DNA of 64,000 nucleotides, from the NCBI RefSeq assembly GCF_013106755.1, contig NZ_WHPF01000001.1, positions 434,001 through 498,000 on the forward strand, written 5' to 3'. The translations under genes and the position numbers were made by a program. This document shows positions 1-7,395 of the stretch, in pieces (the stretch's first letter is position 1; each line of letters begins with the position of its first letter). The DNA comes from Limnovirga soli. GTDB lineage: Bacteria; Bacteroidota; Bacteroidia; Chitinophagales; Chitinophagaceae. The notes under the pieces were generated by a model. That model was not told the DNA's origin. It did no database searches and saw only the letters and a program-made list of their open reading frames with translations.

Positions 1-1179
1 CGACTTTTCATATCATGTTGTATATTAGTTTTATTCCTCCTGCATACTGCAACTGCCCAAACCCAATCGTATAAAAAAATACACAATAAAGCCATTGTAG
101 TAGATACGCATAACGATGCATTAAGTACGCTGATTGGTAACGGGTACAGTTTCGATCAACACCTCGATGGCAAAACACACTCAGATGTTTATCGCATGAA
201 AAAAGGGGGAATAGATGTACAAATATTTTCTATTTTCTGCGGTGGGGAACAAAAAGATCCATACAATTTCGCCAATCGCGAAATTGATACACTTTATGCT
301 ACCGTAGCCCGAAACCCCAATAATATGATGATTGTAAAAACGCCTGACCAACTTCAGCAGGCTGTTGCAGGCAAAAAGCTTGCCGCCATGATGGGCGTTG
401 AGGGCGGCCATATGATAGAGAATAGTCTGGATAAATTAGATTCCCTTTTTAACCGTGGCGTACGTTATATGACACTTACCTGGAACAACTCTAACCCCTG
501 GGCAACCTCTGCCATGGAAGAAACCTATGATACCTTATTACACCAACCTAAAGGATTAAGTAGTTTTGGCAAGCAAGTGGTGCATCGCATGAATGCACTG
601 GGTATGCTGGTAGACTTATCGCATGTAGGCGAAAAAACTTTTTGGGATGCAATTAATACCACCACAAAACCAGTGATTGTATCGCATAGTTGTGTGTATA
701 ATTTATGTCCGGCTTTTCGCAATTTAAAAGACGATCAGATTAAAGCCATTGGCAAAAATGGCGGCGTAATACACCTTAATTTTTATTCTGGATTTTTAGA
801 TGGCAACTATCACAAAAAAAGTGATGCATTTACTCAACGCCATAAAGCTGAAACAGACTCATTATTGGCGGTTATGAAAGAATCTTATTTGGTGGAAGAA
901 TATATGTTTAAAAAATATGCTGCCGAAACCAATGAAATACGGGCACCTTTTAACCTGCTGTTTGATCATTTGGATTATATAGTAAAACTAATTGGCGTAG
1001 ACCATGTTGGCCTTGGTTCAGATTTTGATGGTATAGAATCTCCCCCACAACAATTAGATGATGTAACAAAGTTTCCGCTAATTACAAAAGAGTTGTTACG
1101 CCGTGGTTATAGCAAGCAGGATGTTTATAAAATACTGGGCGGTAATTTCATTAGAATTTTTGAGGCCAACAGTTTGTAA
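1..1179 (+). CDS. M19 family dipeptidase (membrane dipeptidase), 5' truncated
   Basis: The reading frame is open from the first base, so the start lies outside the window; 392 codons are visible. It opens with the end of a signal peptide (a hydrophobic run ending around ATAQ) and is therefore probably exported. The metal site of the M19 renal-dipeptidase family is visible: the DTHND motif near residue 36 (HxD ligands), VEGGH further on (Glu ligand), then SHVG and SHS (His ligands), and GLGSDFDG near the C-terminus. Known M19 enzymes are zinc dipeptidases that hydrolyse dipeptides, often with D-residues. The internal ATG at 196 is not the start, because the DTHND metal motif lies upstream of it. 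A hairpin follows the gene. Family assignment is firm; substrate is unknown. Confidence 0.93.
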   Translation, partial: RLFISCCILVLFLLHTATAQTQSYKKIHNKAIVVDTHNDALSTLIGNGYSFDQHLDGKTHSDVYRMKKGGIDVQIFSIFCGGEQKDPYNFANREIDTLYATVARNPNNMMIVKTPDQLQQAVAGKKLAAMMGVEGGHMIENSLDKLDSLFNRGVRYMTLTWNNSNPWATSAMEETYDTLLHQPKGLSSFGKQVVHRMNALGMLVDLSHVGEKTFWDAINTTTKPVIVSHSCVYNLCPAFRNLKDDQIKAIGKNGGVIHLNFYSGFLDGNYHKKSDAFTQRHKAETDSLLAVMKESYLVEEYMFKKYAAETNEIRAPFNLLFDHLDYIVKLIGVDHVGLGSDFDGIESPPQQLDDVTKFPLITKELLRRGYSKQDVYKILGGNFIRIFEANSL

Positions 1180-1240
1180 ATCTCTCTTTAGCAATCAAAA
1201 CATTTACACTTTATGTACGGCTTTCCATAATAAAGATTGT

Positions 1241-1271
1241 ACCAATGGCTGCAGTAATGGCAGCCATTGGT
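1241..1271. other. Perfect 12-bp intergenic hairpin
   Basis: ACCAATGGCTGC (1241-1252) is exactly complementary to 1260-1271 with a 7-base loop. It sits between the dipeptidase stop and the nucleoside hydrolase start. No clear T-run follows on either strand, so it may be an RNA-stability or processing hairpin rather than an intrinsic terminator. Confidence 0.55.
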
Positions 1272-1334
1272 ATTTAGATAGTAGTTAAAAAAATTGACTT
1301 ACATTCAATGCAATTATTTATCAATACCTGCTTT

Positions 1335-2318
1335 ATGAAAAGAATATTTGTTTGTTGCGCTTTAATGATATTTTTTGGTGCATACACCAGCCCCAAAAAA
1401 CCTGTTGCCATTATATTTGATACAGATATTGCACCCGATTACGATGATGTAGGCGCCATGGCTTTATTACATGCATTTGCCGATATGGGAGAAGCAAAAA
1501 TACTGGCTACCATTTCCTGTAATGCTTTTGAAACTACGGTACCCACCCTTAGTGTATTAAACACCTACTTTAACAGACCCGAAATACCGATAGGCATAGT
1601 ACAGGGACATTTTCCAAATAAAGATTGCTCTCAGCAGTGGGCACAGGCCATTATTGCCAGCTACCCACACGTCATAACATCAAATAGCATGGCAACCGAT
1701 GCGGTTACATTATACCGTAAAATACTGGCAGCGCAACCCGACAATAGTGTAACCATTGTTTCTGTAGGCTTTTTTACCAATCTGGCCAATTTACTGGGCT
1801 CATCTGCAGATACATATTCACCTTTGGATGGTACCACGCTGGTAAAGAAAAAAGTAAAAAAACTGGTATCCATGGCAGCCAGAATAGGAGACGATGGCAA
1901 AACAGGTTATGAATTTAATGTAATGGTAGATGCGGCAGCCTCTAAAAAAGTTTTTGCAAACTGGCCCACCCAAATAGTAATGAGCGGCTTTGAAATTGGC
2001 GAAAAAATCCTTACCGGTATTCCGCTTATCCATAATGCAGCTATTCAGCACAGTCCGGTTAAAGATGCATTTACTGTAGCACTTACAAAAGACAATAATA
2101 CACTTGGACGTAATAGCTGGGATGAAACCGCCGTATTGGTGGCAGTGCGTGGAATAGAACCCTGGTTTAATACACGGCAGCTACATTTTGATGTAGAAGC
2201 CGATGGTAAAAATGTTTTGATACCCGGCGATAAAATCACTTACCTGGGTTTTAAACAAACACCTGAAACAATTGCCAATACTATTGAGCAGCTTATCATG
2301 CATCAGCCAGTTAAATAA
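1335..2318 (+). CDS. Secreted nucleoside hydrolase (IUNH family)
   Basis: A 327-residue protein beginning with a typical signal peptide (MKRIFVCCALMIFFGAYTS). An in-frame ATG at 1308 would add nine residues and spoil the signal peptide, so 1335 is preferred. Directly after the signal comes the family fingerprint DTDIAPDYDD (about residues 29-38), the aspartate cluster that binds calcium and ribose in inosine/uridine-preferring nucleoside hydrolases. Enzymes of this family cleave the N-glycosidic bond of ribonucleosides to base and ribose. The signal peptide suggests salvage of nucleosides outside the cytoplasm. It follows the dipeptidase by about 155 bp, with a hairpin between them. Substrate preference cannot be read from the sequence. 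Confidence 0.88.
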   Translation: MKRIFVCCALMIFFGAYTSPKKPVAIIFDTDIAPDYDDVGAMALLHAFADMGEAKILATISCNAFETTVPTLSVLNTYFNRPEIPIGIVQGHFPNKDCSQQWAQAIIASYPHVITSNSMATDAVTLYRKILAAQPDNSVTIVSVGFFTNLANLLGSSADTYSPLDGTTLVKKKVKKLVSMAARIGDDGKTGYEFNVMVDAAASKKVFANWPTQIVMSGFEIGEKILTGIPLIHNAAIQHSPVKDAFTVALTKDNNTLGRNSWDETAVLVAVRGIEPWFNTRQLHFDVEADGKNVLIPGDKITYLGFKQTPETIANTIEQLIMHQPVK

Positions 2319-2437
2319 TTTATGTGCTTTAAATTATCCGTTGCAACAGTAGACATTTGATATACTGACATATATAATAAAAATAACCTGTACCATTAAT
2401 TCTTGCATCAGGATATGTTGTTTTATAAGGAACCATG

Positions 2438-2445
2438 TAAGTTTG
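2438..2445 (+). promoter_or_regulatory. Predicted -7 box (TAAGTTTG) of the hydroxyacyl-CoA dehydrogenase gene
   Basis: Matches the Bacteroidota consensus TAnnTTTG, with TGTTG 17 bases upstream. It ends four bases before the ATG at 2450, so the transcript would be leaderless or nearly so. Confidence 0.5.
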
Positions 2446-2449
2446 CACA

Positions 2450-3310
2450 ATGCCTGATATTGAAATTAAAACTATTTGCGTTTGTGGGGCCGGCACCATG
2501 GGTAGTGGTATTGCACAATTGGCGGCAATGGCAGGCTTTACCACCATACAATTTGATGTGCAGCAAGCCATGCTGGATAAAAGCAGGGATCATATTAACG
2601 CTGCATTAGACAAACTGGTAAACAAACAAAAAATTACCACTGAGGAAAAAGATTCCATTGCAGGCCGCATTACTTATACCACCGAAATACACCATTGCCG
2701 CGGCAACCTGATAATTGAAGCCATTGTAGAAAACCTGGATCATAAAGTTGCATTATTCAATGCACTTATGTTAGTAAATGAGCCTGCTACTATTTATGCT
2801 TCCAATACTTCTTCTATATCTGTAACTGCCATTGCTGAAAAAACGGCTATGCCTTCCCGATTGGCAGGCATGCATTTTTTTAACCCCGCACCTATCATGC
2901 AACTGGTAGAAATTGTACAAACTACCTTTATTAATACCCAGGTAACCGATACATTGTTACGTCTGGCAAAGCAAATGGGCAAAACACCGGTATTATGCAA
3001 AGACGCTCCCGGTTTTATTGTGAATCGGGTGGCCAGGCATTATTATTTGGAAGCAATGTTATTGGTAGAACAAGGACATACAGATATGAAAACAATTGAT
3101 ACCATTATGGAAGCCACAGGCTTTAAAATGGGCCCCTTTGCTTTAATGGATTTAATTGGTTTGGATATTAATTATGCGGTGAGTAACATTGTATGGGAGT
3201 CTTTAGGAAAGCCAAAAAGACTTACCCCATCTGCATTGCAAAAACAAAAAGTTGATACAGGAGATTTGGGTAAAAAAACAGGTAAAGGATTTTATAGCTA
3301 TCGTGGATAA
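2450..3310 (+). CDS. 3-hydroxybutyryl-CoA dehydrogenase family protein
   Basis: A 286-residue NAD(P)-dependent 3-hydroxyacyl-CoA dehydrogenase. The N-terminal Rossmann fold has GAGTMG at residues 13-18. The catalytic segment AGMHFFNPAP places the active-site histidine at about residue 142. The C-terminal helical domain contains DAPGFIVNR, and GKKTGKGFYSY closes the protein. Length and motifs match the stand-alone Hbd/PaaH type rather than the long FadB type. It interconverts 3-hydroxyacyl-CoA and 3-oxoacyl-CoA in fatty-acid oxidation or butyrate/PHB-type metabolism. The start is fixed by the Rossmann strand beginning only six residues in. The SDR gene follows after 22 bp on the same strand, so they are probably co-transcribed. 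Confidence 0.92.
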   Translation: MPDIEIKTICVCGAGTMGSGIAQLAAMAGFTTIQFDVQQAMLDKSRDHINAALDKLVNKQKITTEEKDSIAGRITYTTEIHHCRGNLIIEAIVENLDHKVALFNALMLVNEPATIYASNTSSISVTAIAEKTAMPSRLAGMHFFNPAPIMQLVEIVQTTFINTQVTDTLLRLAKQMGKTPVLCKDAPGFIVNRVARHYYLEAMLLVEQGHTDMKTIDTIMEATGFKMGPFALMDLIGLDINYAVSNIVWESLGKPKRLTPSALQKQKVDTGDLGKKTGKGFYSYRG

Positions 3311-3332
3311 GCTTTAAGCAAATAATATACTC

Positions 3333-4352
3333 ATGCAAGATTTTAATTCTGCTGCTGCAACTAAAGAATCAGGCAGTATTTTAGTAACAGGGGCAACTGG
3401 CCTTGTGGGCAGTCATTTAATTGCCAATTTGGTTAATCAGGGCAAAAAGGTAAAAGCATTATACCGTAGCCAAATACCTGACATACAACATGCAGCACAG
3501 ATACAATGGGTAAAAGGAGACATACTGGATATACAAAGCCTGGAAGATGCTTTAGCAGGTGTTAGTCAGGTGTATCATTGCGCTGCAATGGTGTCTTTTA
3601 ATCCGGCACACAAACATATTTTATATAAAACCAATGTAGAAGGTACCGCCAATGTGGTGAATGCCTGTATTGATGCAGGCATTGAGAAATTATTATTCGT
3701 AAGTTCGGTAGCAGCCTTGGGGCGTATTCGCGAAGGAGCGCCCATTACAGAGCAAATGCATTGGACTGCCGACACGAGCAACAGCGAATATGGCAAAACA
3801 AAATACCTGGCCGAAATGGAAGTATGGCGTGGTGCGGGTGAAGGATTAAATATAGTTATTGTAAACCCCACCATTATTTTAGGTTGCAGCGATTGGAATA
3901 AAGGCTCCGCAGCTATTTTTAAAAATGTTTATAACGAATTTCCCTGGTATACAGAAGGCACAACCGGCTTTGTTGATGTAGCCGATGTAGTTGATGCCAT
4001 GGTAGCGCTGATGCATAGCAATATTAGCAGTGAACGCTTTATTGTAAGTGCAGATAATATTACCTACAGGCAATTGTTTAACCTGGCCGCCACTGCTTTT
4101 GGTAAAAAACAACCTCATAAAAAAGTGAGTCCACTAATGGCAAAATTGGTTTGGCGTGTTGAAGCCATTAAAGCCATGGTTACGGGCAGTAATCCTTTAT
4201 TAACCAAAGAAACAAGTGCAACAGCGCAGGCAAAAGTTGAATTTAACAACAGTAAATTGCTGCAATATTTACCTGCTTTTACCTATCGAAGCATACCCGA
4301 AACAGTGCAGCGAATATGTAATGAGTTTAAACAAAAATATCAGCTTACTTAA
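3333..4352 (+). CDS. NAD-dependent epimerase/dehydratase (extended SDR)
   Basis: A 339-residue extended short-chain dehydrogenase/reductase. The nucleotide-binding motif TGATGLVG is at residues 19-26, the catalytic YxxxK appears as YGKTK near residue 153, and a serine lies in the preceding LLFVSSVAALG strand. The family includes sugar-nucleotide epimerases, 3-beta-HSD-like and dihydroflavonol-reductase-like enzymes. The C-terminal half is not diagnostic, so the substrate is unknown. It is 22 bp downstream of the hydroxyacyl-CoA dehydrogenase and probably in the same operon, which would fit a lipid or acyl substrate, but that is inference. A modular repeat begins about 115 bp after the stop. 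Confidence 0.88.
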   Translation: MQDFNSAAATKESGSILVTGATGLVGSHLIANLVNQGKKVKALYRSQIPDIQHAAQIQWVKGDILDIQSLEDALAGVSQVYHCAAMVSFNPAHKHILYKTNVEGTANVVNACIDAGIEKLLFVSSVAALGRIREGAPITEQMHWTADTSNSEYGKTKYLAEMEVWRGAGEGLNIVIVNPTIILGCSDWNKGSAAIFKNVYNEFPWYTEGTTGFVDVADVVDAMVALMHSNISSERFIVSADNITYRQLFNLAATAFGKKQPHKKVSPLMAKLVWRVEAIKAMVTGSNPLLTKETSATAQAKVEFNNSKLLQYLPAFTYRSIPETVQRICNEFKQKYQLT

Positions 4353-4467
4353 AGTCGGCAAAGCTTTAATTGCAGGTATTTTTAATAGCAGTAAATATTT
4401 ATTTTAGCCACACCAACTGCTCATATTTGTATTATAAGCCCAACAATACGAGTACTATTCAACTCCT

Positions 4468-4606
4468 CTTGCGTCGCACTCTTGTGCGGTATAACCCTAT
4501 GCAACAGGTGAGGAAATACAATCTAAAATCTGAATGGTATACAACTGGTTAAACGCGTTGGCTCCACATAGTATCCAACAGCTGAAGTGTGCGACGCAAG
4601 TAAAGC
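4468..4606. repeat. Modular miniature element, both arms GCGTCGCAC type
   Basis: The left arm CTTGCGTCGCACTCTTGTGC starts at 4468 and the inverted right arm GTGTGCGACGCAAGTAAAGC ends at 4606. About 95 bp of unrelated AT-rich sequence lies between. Outside the arms, TTATAAGCCC (near 4432) and GCCGGGCCTATAA (near 4624) look like a second, outer pair of inverted motifs. It lies between the convergent SDR and lpxD genes. Confidence 0.8.
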
Positions 4607-4639
4607 TACATTAACAGCCTACAGCCGGGCCTATAACAA

Positions 4640-5587
4640 TTATTGCTGCATCACTTTTTTCCATAGTTCGGGAATACGCTTTATCCAAACCAGCTCTTTG
4701 CGTTTTTGCTGTGCATCTTCGGCAGGAGTACCCCAGTAAACTTTGCCTCCTGCCAGCGAAGAAGGCACTCCGGCCTGTGCCAATATAACCGCATTGGCAC
4801 CAATGGTAAGTGTTTTACTAATACCTACCTGCCCCCAAATAGTTACACCATCTTCAATTATAACAGCGCCTGCTATACCTACCTGGGCAGCTATTAAACA
4901 ATTGCGGCCAATATCGCTATCGTGACCAATATGAATCATATTGTCAATTTTGGTGCCCATGCCAATACGTGTACTGGCAGTAACTCCCCTATCAATGGTA
5001 CAGCCGGCACCAATTTCAACAAAATCTTCTATTATAACATTGCCGCAACTTTGCATACGCTTGTACCAAACCTCCCTGTTCTTTTTGGTATTATAGTAAA
5101 ATGCATCGCTGCCAATAACGGTACCCGCCTGTATTACTACATTGTTGCCAATGGTAGTATAATCCATAATACAGGCCCCGGGATGAATAACACAGTTATT
5201 GCCAATAACAACATCCTTACCAATAAAAACATTGGGCATAATAATAGTATCCTGCCCAATTACTGCCGACTGGCTAATAGGAGCGGCAGCTGCATTAAAA
5301 GGCCTGAAATAGTTAACTATAGTAAGGTAGGCTTCAAAAGGCTCTGCAACAATTAATAAGGTTTTACCCGCAGGTACTTCTACTTCGCCTGTATTTATGA
5401 TGATATGTGTGGCGGCACTTTGTAAACAGGTATTATAATATTTGGGATGATCTACAAAGCAAATATCACCTGTTTCTACCTTGTGAATTTCGTTAATGCC
5501 TGTTGCCAATGCAGCAGTATTACCAATTACTGTTGCACCTATAAGGTTGGCTACCCATTCTATGGTTAATGGTTGAGGAAACCGCAT
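4640..5587 (-). CDS. lpxD: UDP-3-O-acylglucosamine N-acyltransferase
   Basis: A 315-residue LpxD-type acyltransferase of lipid A synthesis, which transfers a 3-hydroxyacyl chain to the 2-amino group of UDP-3-O-acylglucosamine. The N-terminal LpxD uridine-binding domain (about residues 1-95, LTIEWVANLIGA...) precedes a long left-handed beta-helix of hexapeptide repeats (IGxxxVI type). The helix contains the expected histidine in MIHIGHDSDIG and the VGIAG and WGQVGIS segments typical of LpxD. The ATG at 5587 is preferred over an in-frame TTG at 5605, because a promoter -7 box (TACATTTG, reverse strand 5603-5610) covers that TTG. The gene stands alone; the lpxC/fabZ neighbours often seen are absent here. 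A second LpxD-like paralog elsewhere in the genome cannot be excluded. Confidence 0.92.
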   Translation of the reverse strand: MRFPQPLTIEWVANLIGATVIGNTAALATGINEIHKVETGDICFVDHPKYYNTCLQSAATHIIINTGEVEVPAGKTLLIVAEPFEAYLTIVNYFRPFNAAAAPISQSAVIGQDTIIMPNVFIGKDVVIGNNCVIHPGACIMDYTTIGNNVVIQAGTVIGSDAFYYNTKKNREVWYKRMQSCGNVIIEDFVEIGAGCTIDRGVTASTRIGMGTKIDNMIHIGHDSDIGRNCLIAAQVGIAGAVIIEDGVTIWGQVGISKTLTIGANAVILAQAGVPSSLAGGKVYWGTPAEDAQQKRKELVWIKRIPELWKKVMQQ

Positions 5588-5602
5588 ACAAATAAATTTA
5601 TG

Positions 5603-5610
5603 CAAATGTA
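5603..5610 (-). promoter_or_regulatory. Predicted -7 box (TACATTTG) of lpxD
   Basis: Matches TAnnTTTG on the reverse strand, 15 bases upstream of the ATG at 5587. No clean -33 TTTG is visible. It argues against the upstream TTG start. Confidence 0.45.
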
Positions 5611-5654
5611 AACCCAGAAAAAGAAGCTGTTTTATTTTCTTCTTTTCAGTATTT

Positions 5655-5685
5655 ATTGAAAATATAATAAATTTAAGTATTTTTG
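5655..5685 (+). promoter_or_regulatory. Predicted promoter of the DCC-family gene
   Basis: ATTG (5655-5658), a 19-base spacer, then TATTTTTG (5678-5685): a full match to the Bacteroidota arrangement TTTG-N19-TAnnTTTG. Transcription would begin near 5692, so translation should begin at ATG 5704 and not at the TTG at 5683, which lies inside the box. Confidence 0.6.
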
Positions 5686-5703
5686 TTATCTAACAATGTA
5701 CAT

Positions 5704-6462
5704 ATGTCACCACTAACCGAAAATGCATTGATATACGATGATAATTGCCCCTTATGCAGTGCATACACAACTGCCTTTGTAAAAGGAGGTTTATTACAAA
5801 AGGAAGGCAGGATTTCCTTCTCTGAAGTAAATATGCAGCAGTTTTCCATTGACTGGAATAAAGCAAGACATGAAATACCATTGATTAATTTACAAACAGG
5901 AGAGGTAAGCTATGGTGTAGAAGCACTGGTAAACATATTGTCTAAAAAATGGAGATGGATAAAACCATTGTTGGAGGTGAAAATGGTTAATCTATTTTTT
6001 AAATGGCTGTATAAACTGATCTCGTACAACAGAAAAATAATTGCTGCTTCAAAACATGCAAATTCTACAAGTTTTGACTGTACACCCGATTACAGTTTTT
6101 TTTGGCGTTTGATACTGATTATAATTACATACAGTTTATCTGCCTATATATTTGATAAAGCTATTGTACAACTTTGTAACACCTACCATTTTAACATACC
6201 TGCATTAAATGTACTGTATTGGATATGGCTTCCTTTAACGGCAACCGCATTGACAAAGAAAAAGAAAGCAACAGATATAATTGCACATTTAGGTATTACC
6301 CTGCTGTTAGCAGGAACAATATGCTTATGCTTAGTAAAACTGCTCAATTATTTTTGGGCTCCTCCTTTTTTATTGTGCCTGTACTTATTGTTGATTACTG
6401 TAGTTATTATGCAGCAAGTTCAAAAAAGAATTGCTGCAATTAAATCTACAGTATATAGCTAG
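5704..6462 (+). CDS. DCC-family (DUF393-like) thiol-disulfide protein with C-terminal membrane helices
   Basis: A 252-residue protein. The first ~110 residues resemble the DCC family: the N-terminal strand carries YDDNCPLC (Cys15 and Cys18, a CxxC redox motif), and the GVEALVNIL segment is typical of the domain's helix. The C-terminal half has about four hydrophobic segments (ILIIITYSLSAYIF, VLYWIWLPLTATAL, LGITLLLAGTICLCL, LCLYLLLITVVIM), so this version is a membrane protein with a probably cytoplasmic N-terminal domain. DCC proteins are regarded as thioredoxin-like oxidoreductases, but their substrates are mostly unknown. The start at 5704 follows from the promoter that overlaps the upstream TTG. 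It is divergent from lpxD. Confidence 0.75.
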   Translation: MSPLTENALIYDDNCPLCSAYTTAFVKGGLLQKEGRISFSEVNMQQFSIDWNKARHEIPLINLQTGEVSYGVEALVNILSKKWRWIKPLLEVKMVNLFFKWLYKLISYNRKIIAASKHANSTSFDCTPDYSFFWRLILIIITYSLSAYIFDKAIVQLCNTYHFNIPALNVLYWIWLPLTATALTKKKKATDIIAHLGITLLLAGTICLCLVKLLNYFWAPPFLLCLYLLLITVVIMQQVQKRIAAIKSTVYS

Positions 6463-6575
6463 AACACAGTGTTTGCAATACATTCATCAATATATAAACA
6501 AATACATAAGTTGCGAAATTATTGAGTGCACATAGTTAATTTGTAATATCAGTTACTCTACTTGTATGCAGGTAA

Positions 6576-6600
6576 TTCACATTGGCAAATAAAATGTGAA
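6576..6600 (+). other. 8-bp hairpin in the rluE upstream region
   Basis: TTCACATT (6576-6583) pairs with AATGTGAA (6593-6600) across a 9-base loop. The 264-bp gap before rluE holds this stem, an AT-rich stretch, a second weak palindrome around 6653-6673 (TGGGAA...TTCCCA) and then the strong UUCG hairpin. Confidence 0.4.
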
Positions 6601-6695
6601 TAAAATAGTTGTAATTTTTTTTTGTGTTAGAAAAAACTATTTATAATATTGTGATGGGAATTTTTTTCCCATTACTTACTAACCCATCTATATAC

Positions 6696-6725
6696 AAAAT
6701 CCCGCTTCGGCGGGATTTTAGTTTT
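6696..6725 (+). terminator. Terminator-like UUCG hairpin directly before rluE
   Basis: AAAATCCCGC (6696-6705), a TTCG loop, and GCGGGATTTT (6710-6719) form a perfect 10-bp stem with a UUCG tetraloop, followed by AGTTTT. It ends two bases before the rluE ATG at 6727. It either terminates the upstream gene, with no room left for a separate rluE promoter, or acts as an attenuator in the rluE leader. Confidence 0.7.
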
Positions 6726-6726
6726 A

Positions 6727-7320
6727 ATGATGAAGCGCTATTTTATCATATACAAACCTTACCTAGTTCTATCTCAATTTAGTGCTCAAAACAATAAGCA
6801 AACACTGGCTGATTTTTTTAAGGTTCCGAAAGATATATATCCTGTTGGCAGGCTTGATGAAGACAGTGAAGGGTTGTTGATATTAACAAATGATGCACAA
6901 TTAAATCATCGCTTACTTAACCCTTCCTTTGCACACAAGAGAGCTTATCTTGCACAAGTGGATGGTGCAATTACAACAGAGGCATTGCAACAATTGGAGA
7001 ATGGTGTGGAGATTAATATTGATGGTAAAATGTATACCACAAAAAAATGCGTTGCTCAGCTGTTGAATGATGCACCATTGCTGCCAGATAGAAAACCGCC
7101 GATACGGTTTAGAAAGGAAATTCCTACCAGTTGGATACAACTAACCCTAACCGAAGGAAAGAACAGACAAGTAAGAAAAATGACTGCAAAAGTTGGCTTC
7201 CCCACATTACGATTGGTGCGCATTAATATTGAACATCTTTCCCTGCAAAACCTGCAACCCGGAGAAATAAAAGAATTATCCGAACAGGCCATTTATAAGA
7301 AACTCTTTAACCCATCATAA
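6727..7320 (+). CDS. rluE: 23S rRNA pseudouridine synthase, RluE type
   Basis: A 197-residue RsuA/RluE-family pseudouridine synthase. The catalytic aspartate is in GRLDEDSEG (Asp44). The C-terminal stretch PPIRFRKEIPTSW, then EGKNRQVRKMTAKVGFPTLR, is very close to E. coli RluE, which converts U2457 of 23S rRNA to pseudouridine. There is no N-terminal S4 domain, as in RluE. Two tandem ATGs (6727 and 6730) could start the protein. A terminator-like UUCG hairpin abuts the start codon, an unusual position that suggests either read-through from upstream or regulated termination in the leader. The next gene is convergent. Confidence 0.9.
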   Translation: MMKRYFIIYKPYLVLSQFSAQNNKQTLADFFKVPKDIYPVGRLDEDSEGLLILTNDAQLNHRLLNPSFAHKRAYLAQVDGAITTEALQQLENGVEINIDGKMYTTKKCVAQLLNDAPLLPDRKPPIRFRKEIPTSWIQLTLTEGKNRQVRKMTAKVGFPTLRLVRINIEHLSLQNLQPGEIKELSEQAIYKKLFNPS

Positions 7321-7395
7321 AACATTTTTTTTCGGGCATTTAGGACTGCCTATGCTAAATATGCAATCCAGTTTAGCTTTGATGAATCAACTAAA

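Noticed and set aside
4922-5356. 144-codon open frame on the plus strand inside lpxD
   Set aside because: Antisense shadow of the hexapeptide repeats of lpxD; Asn/Gly repeats mirror the real gene, with no independent signal.
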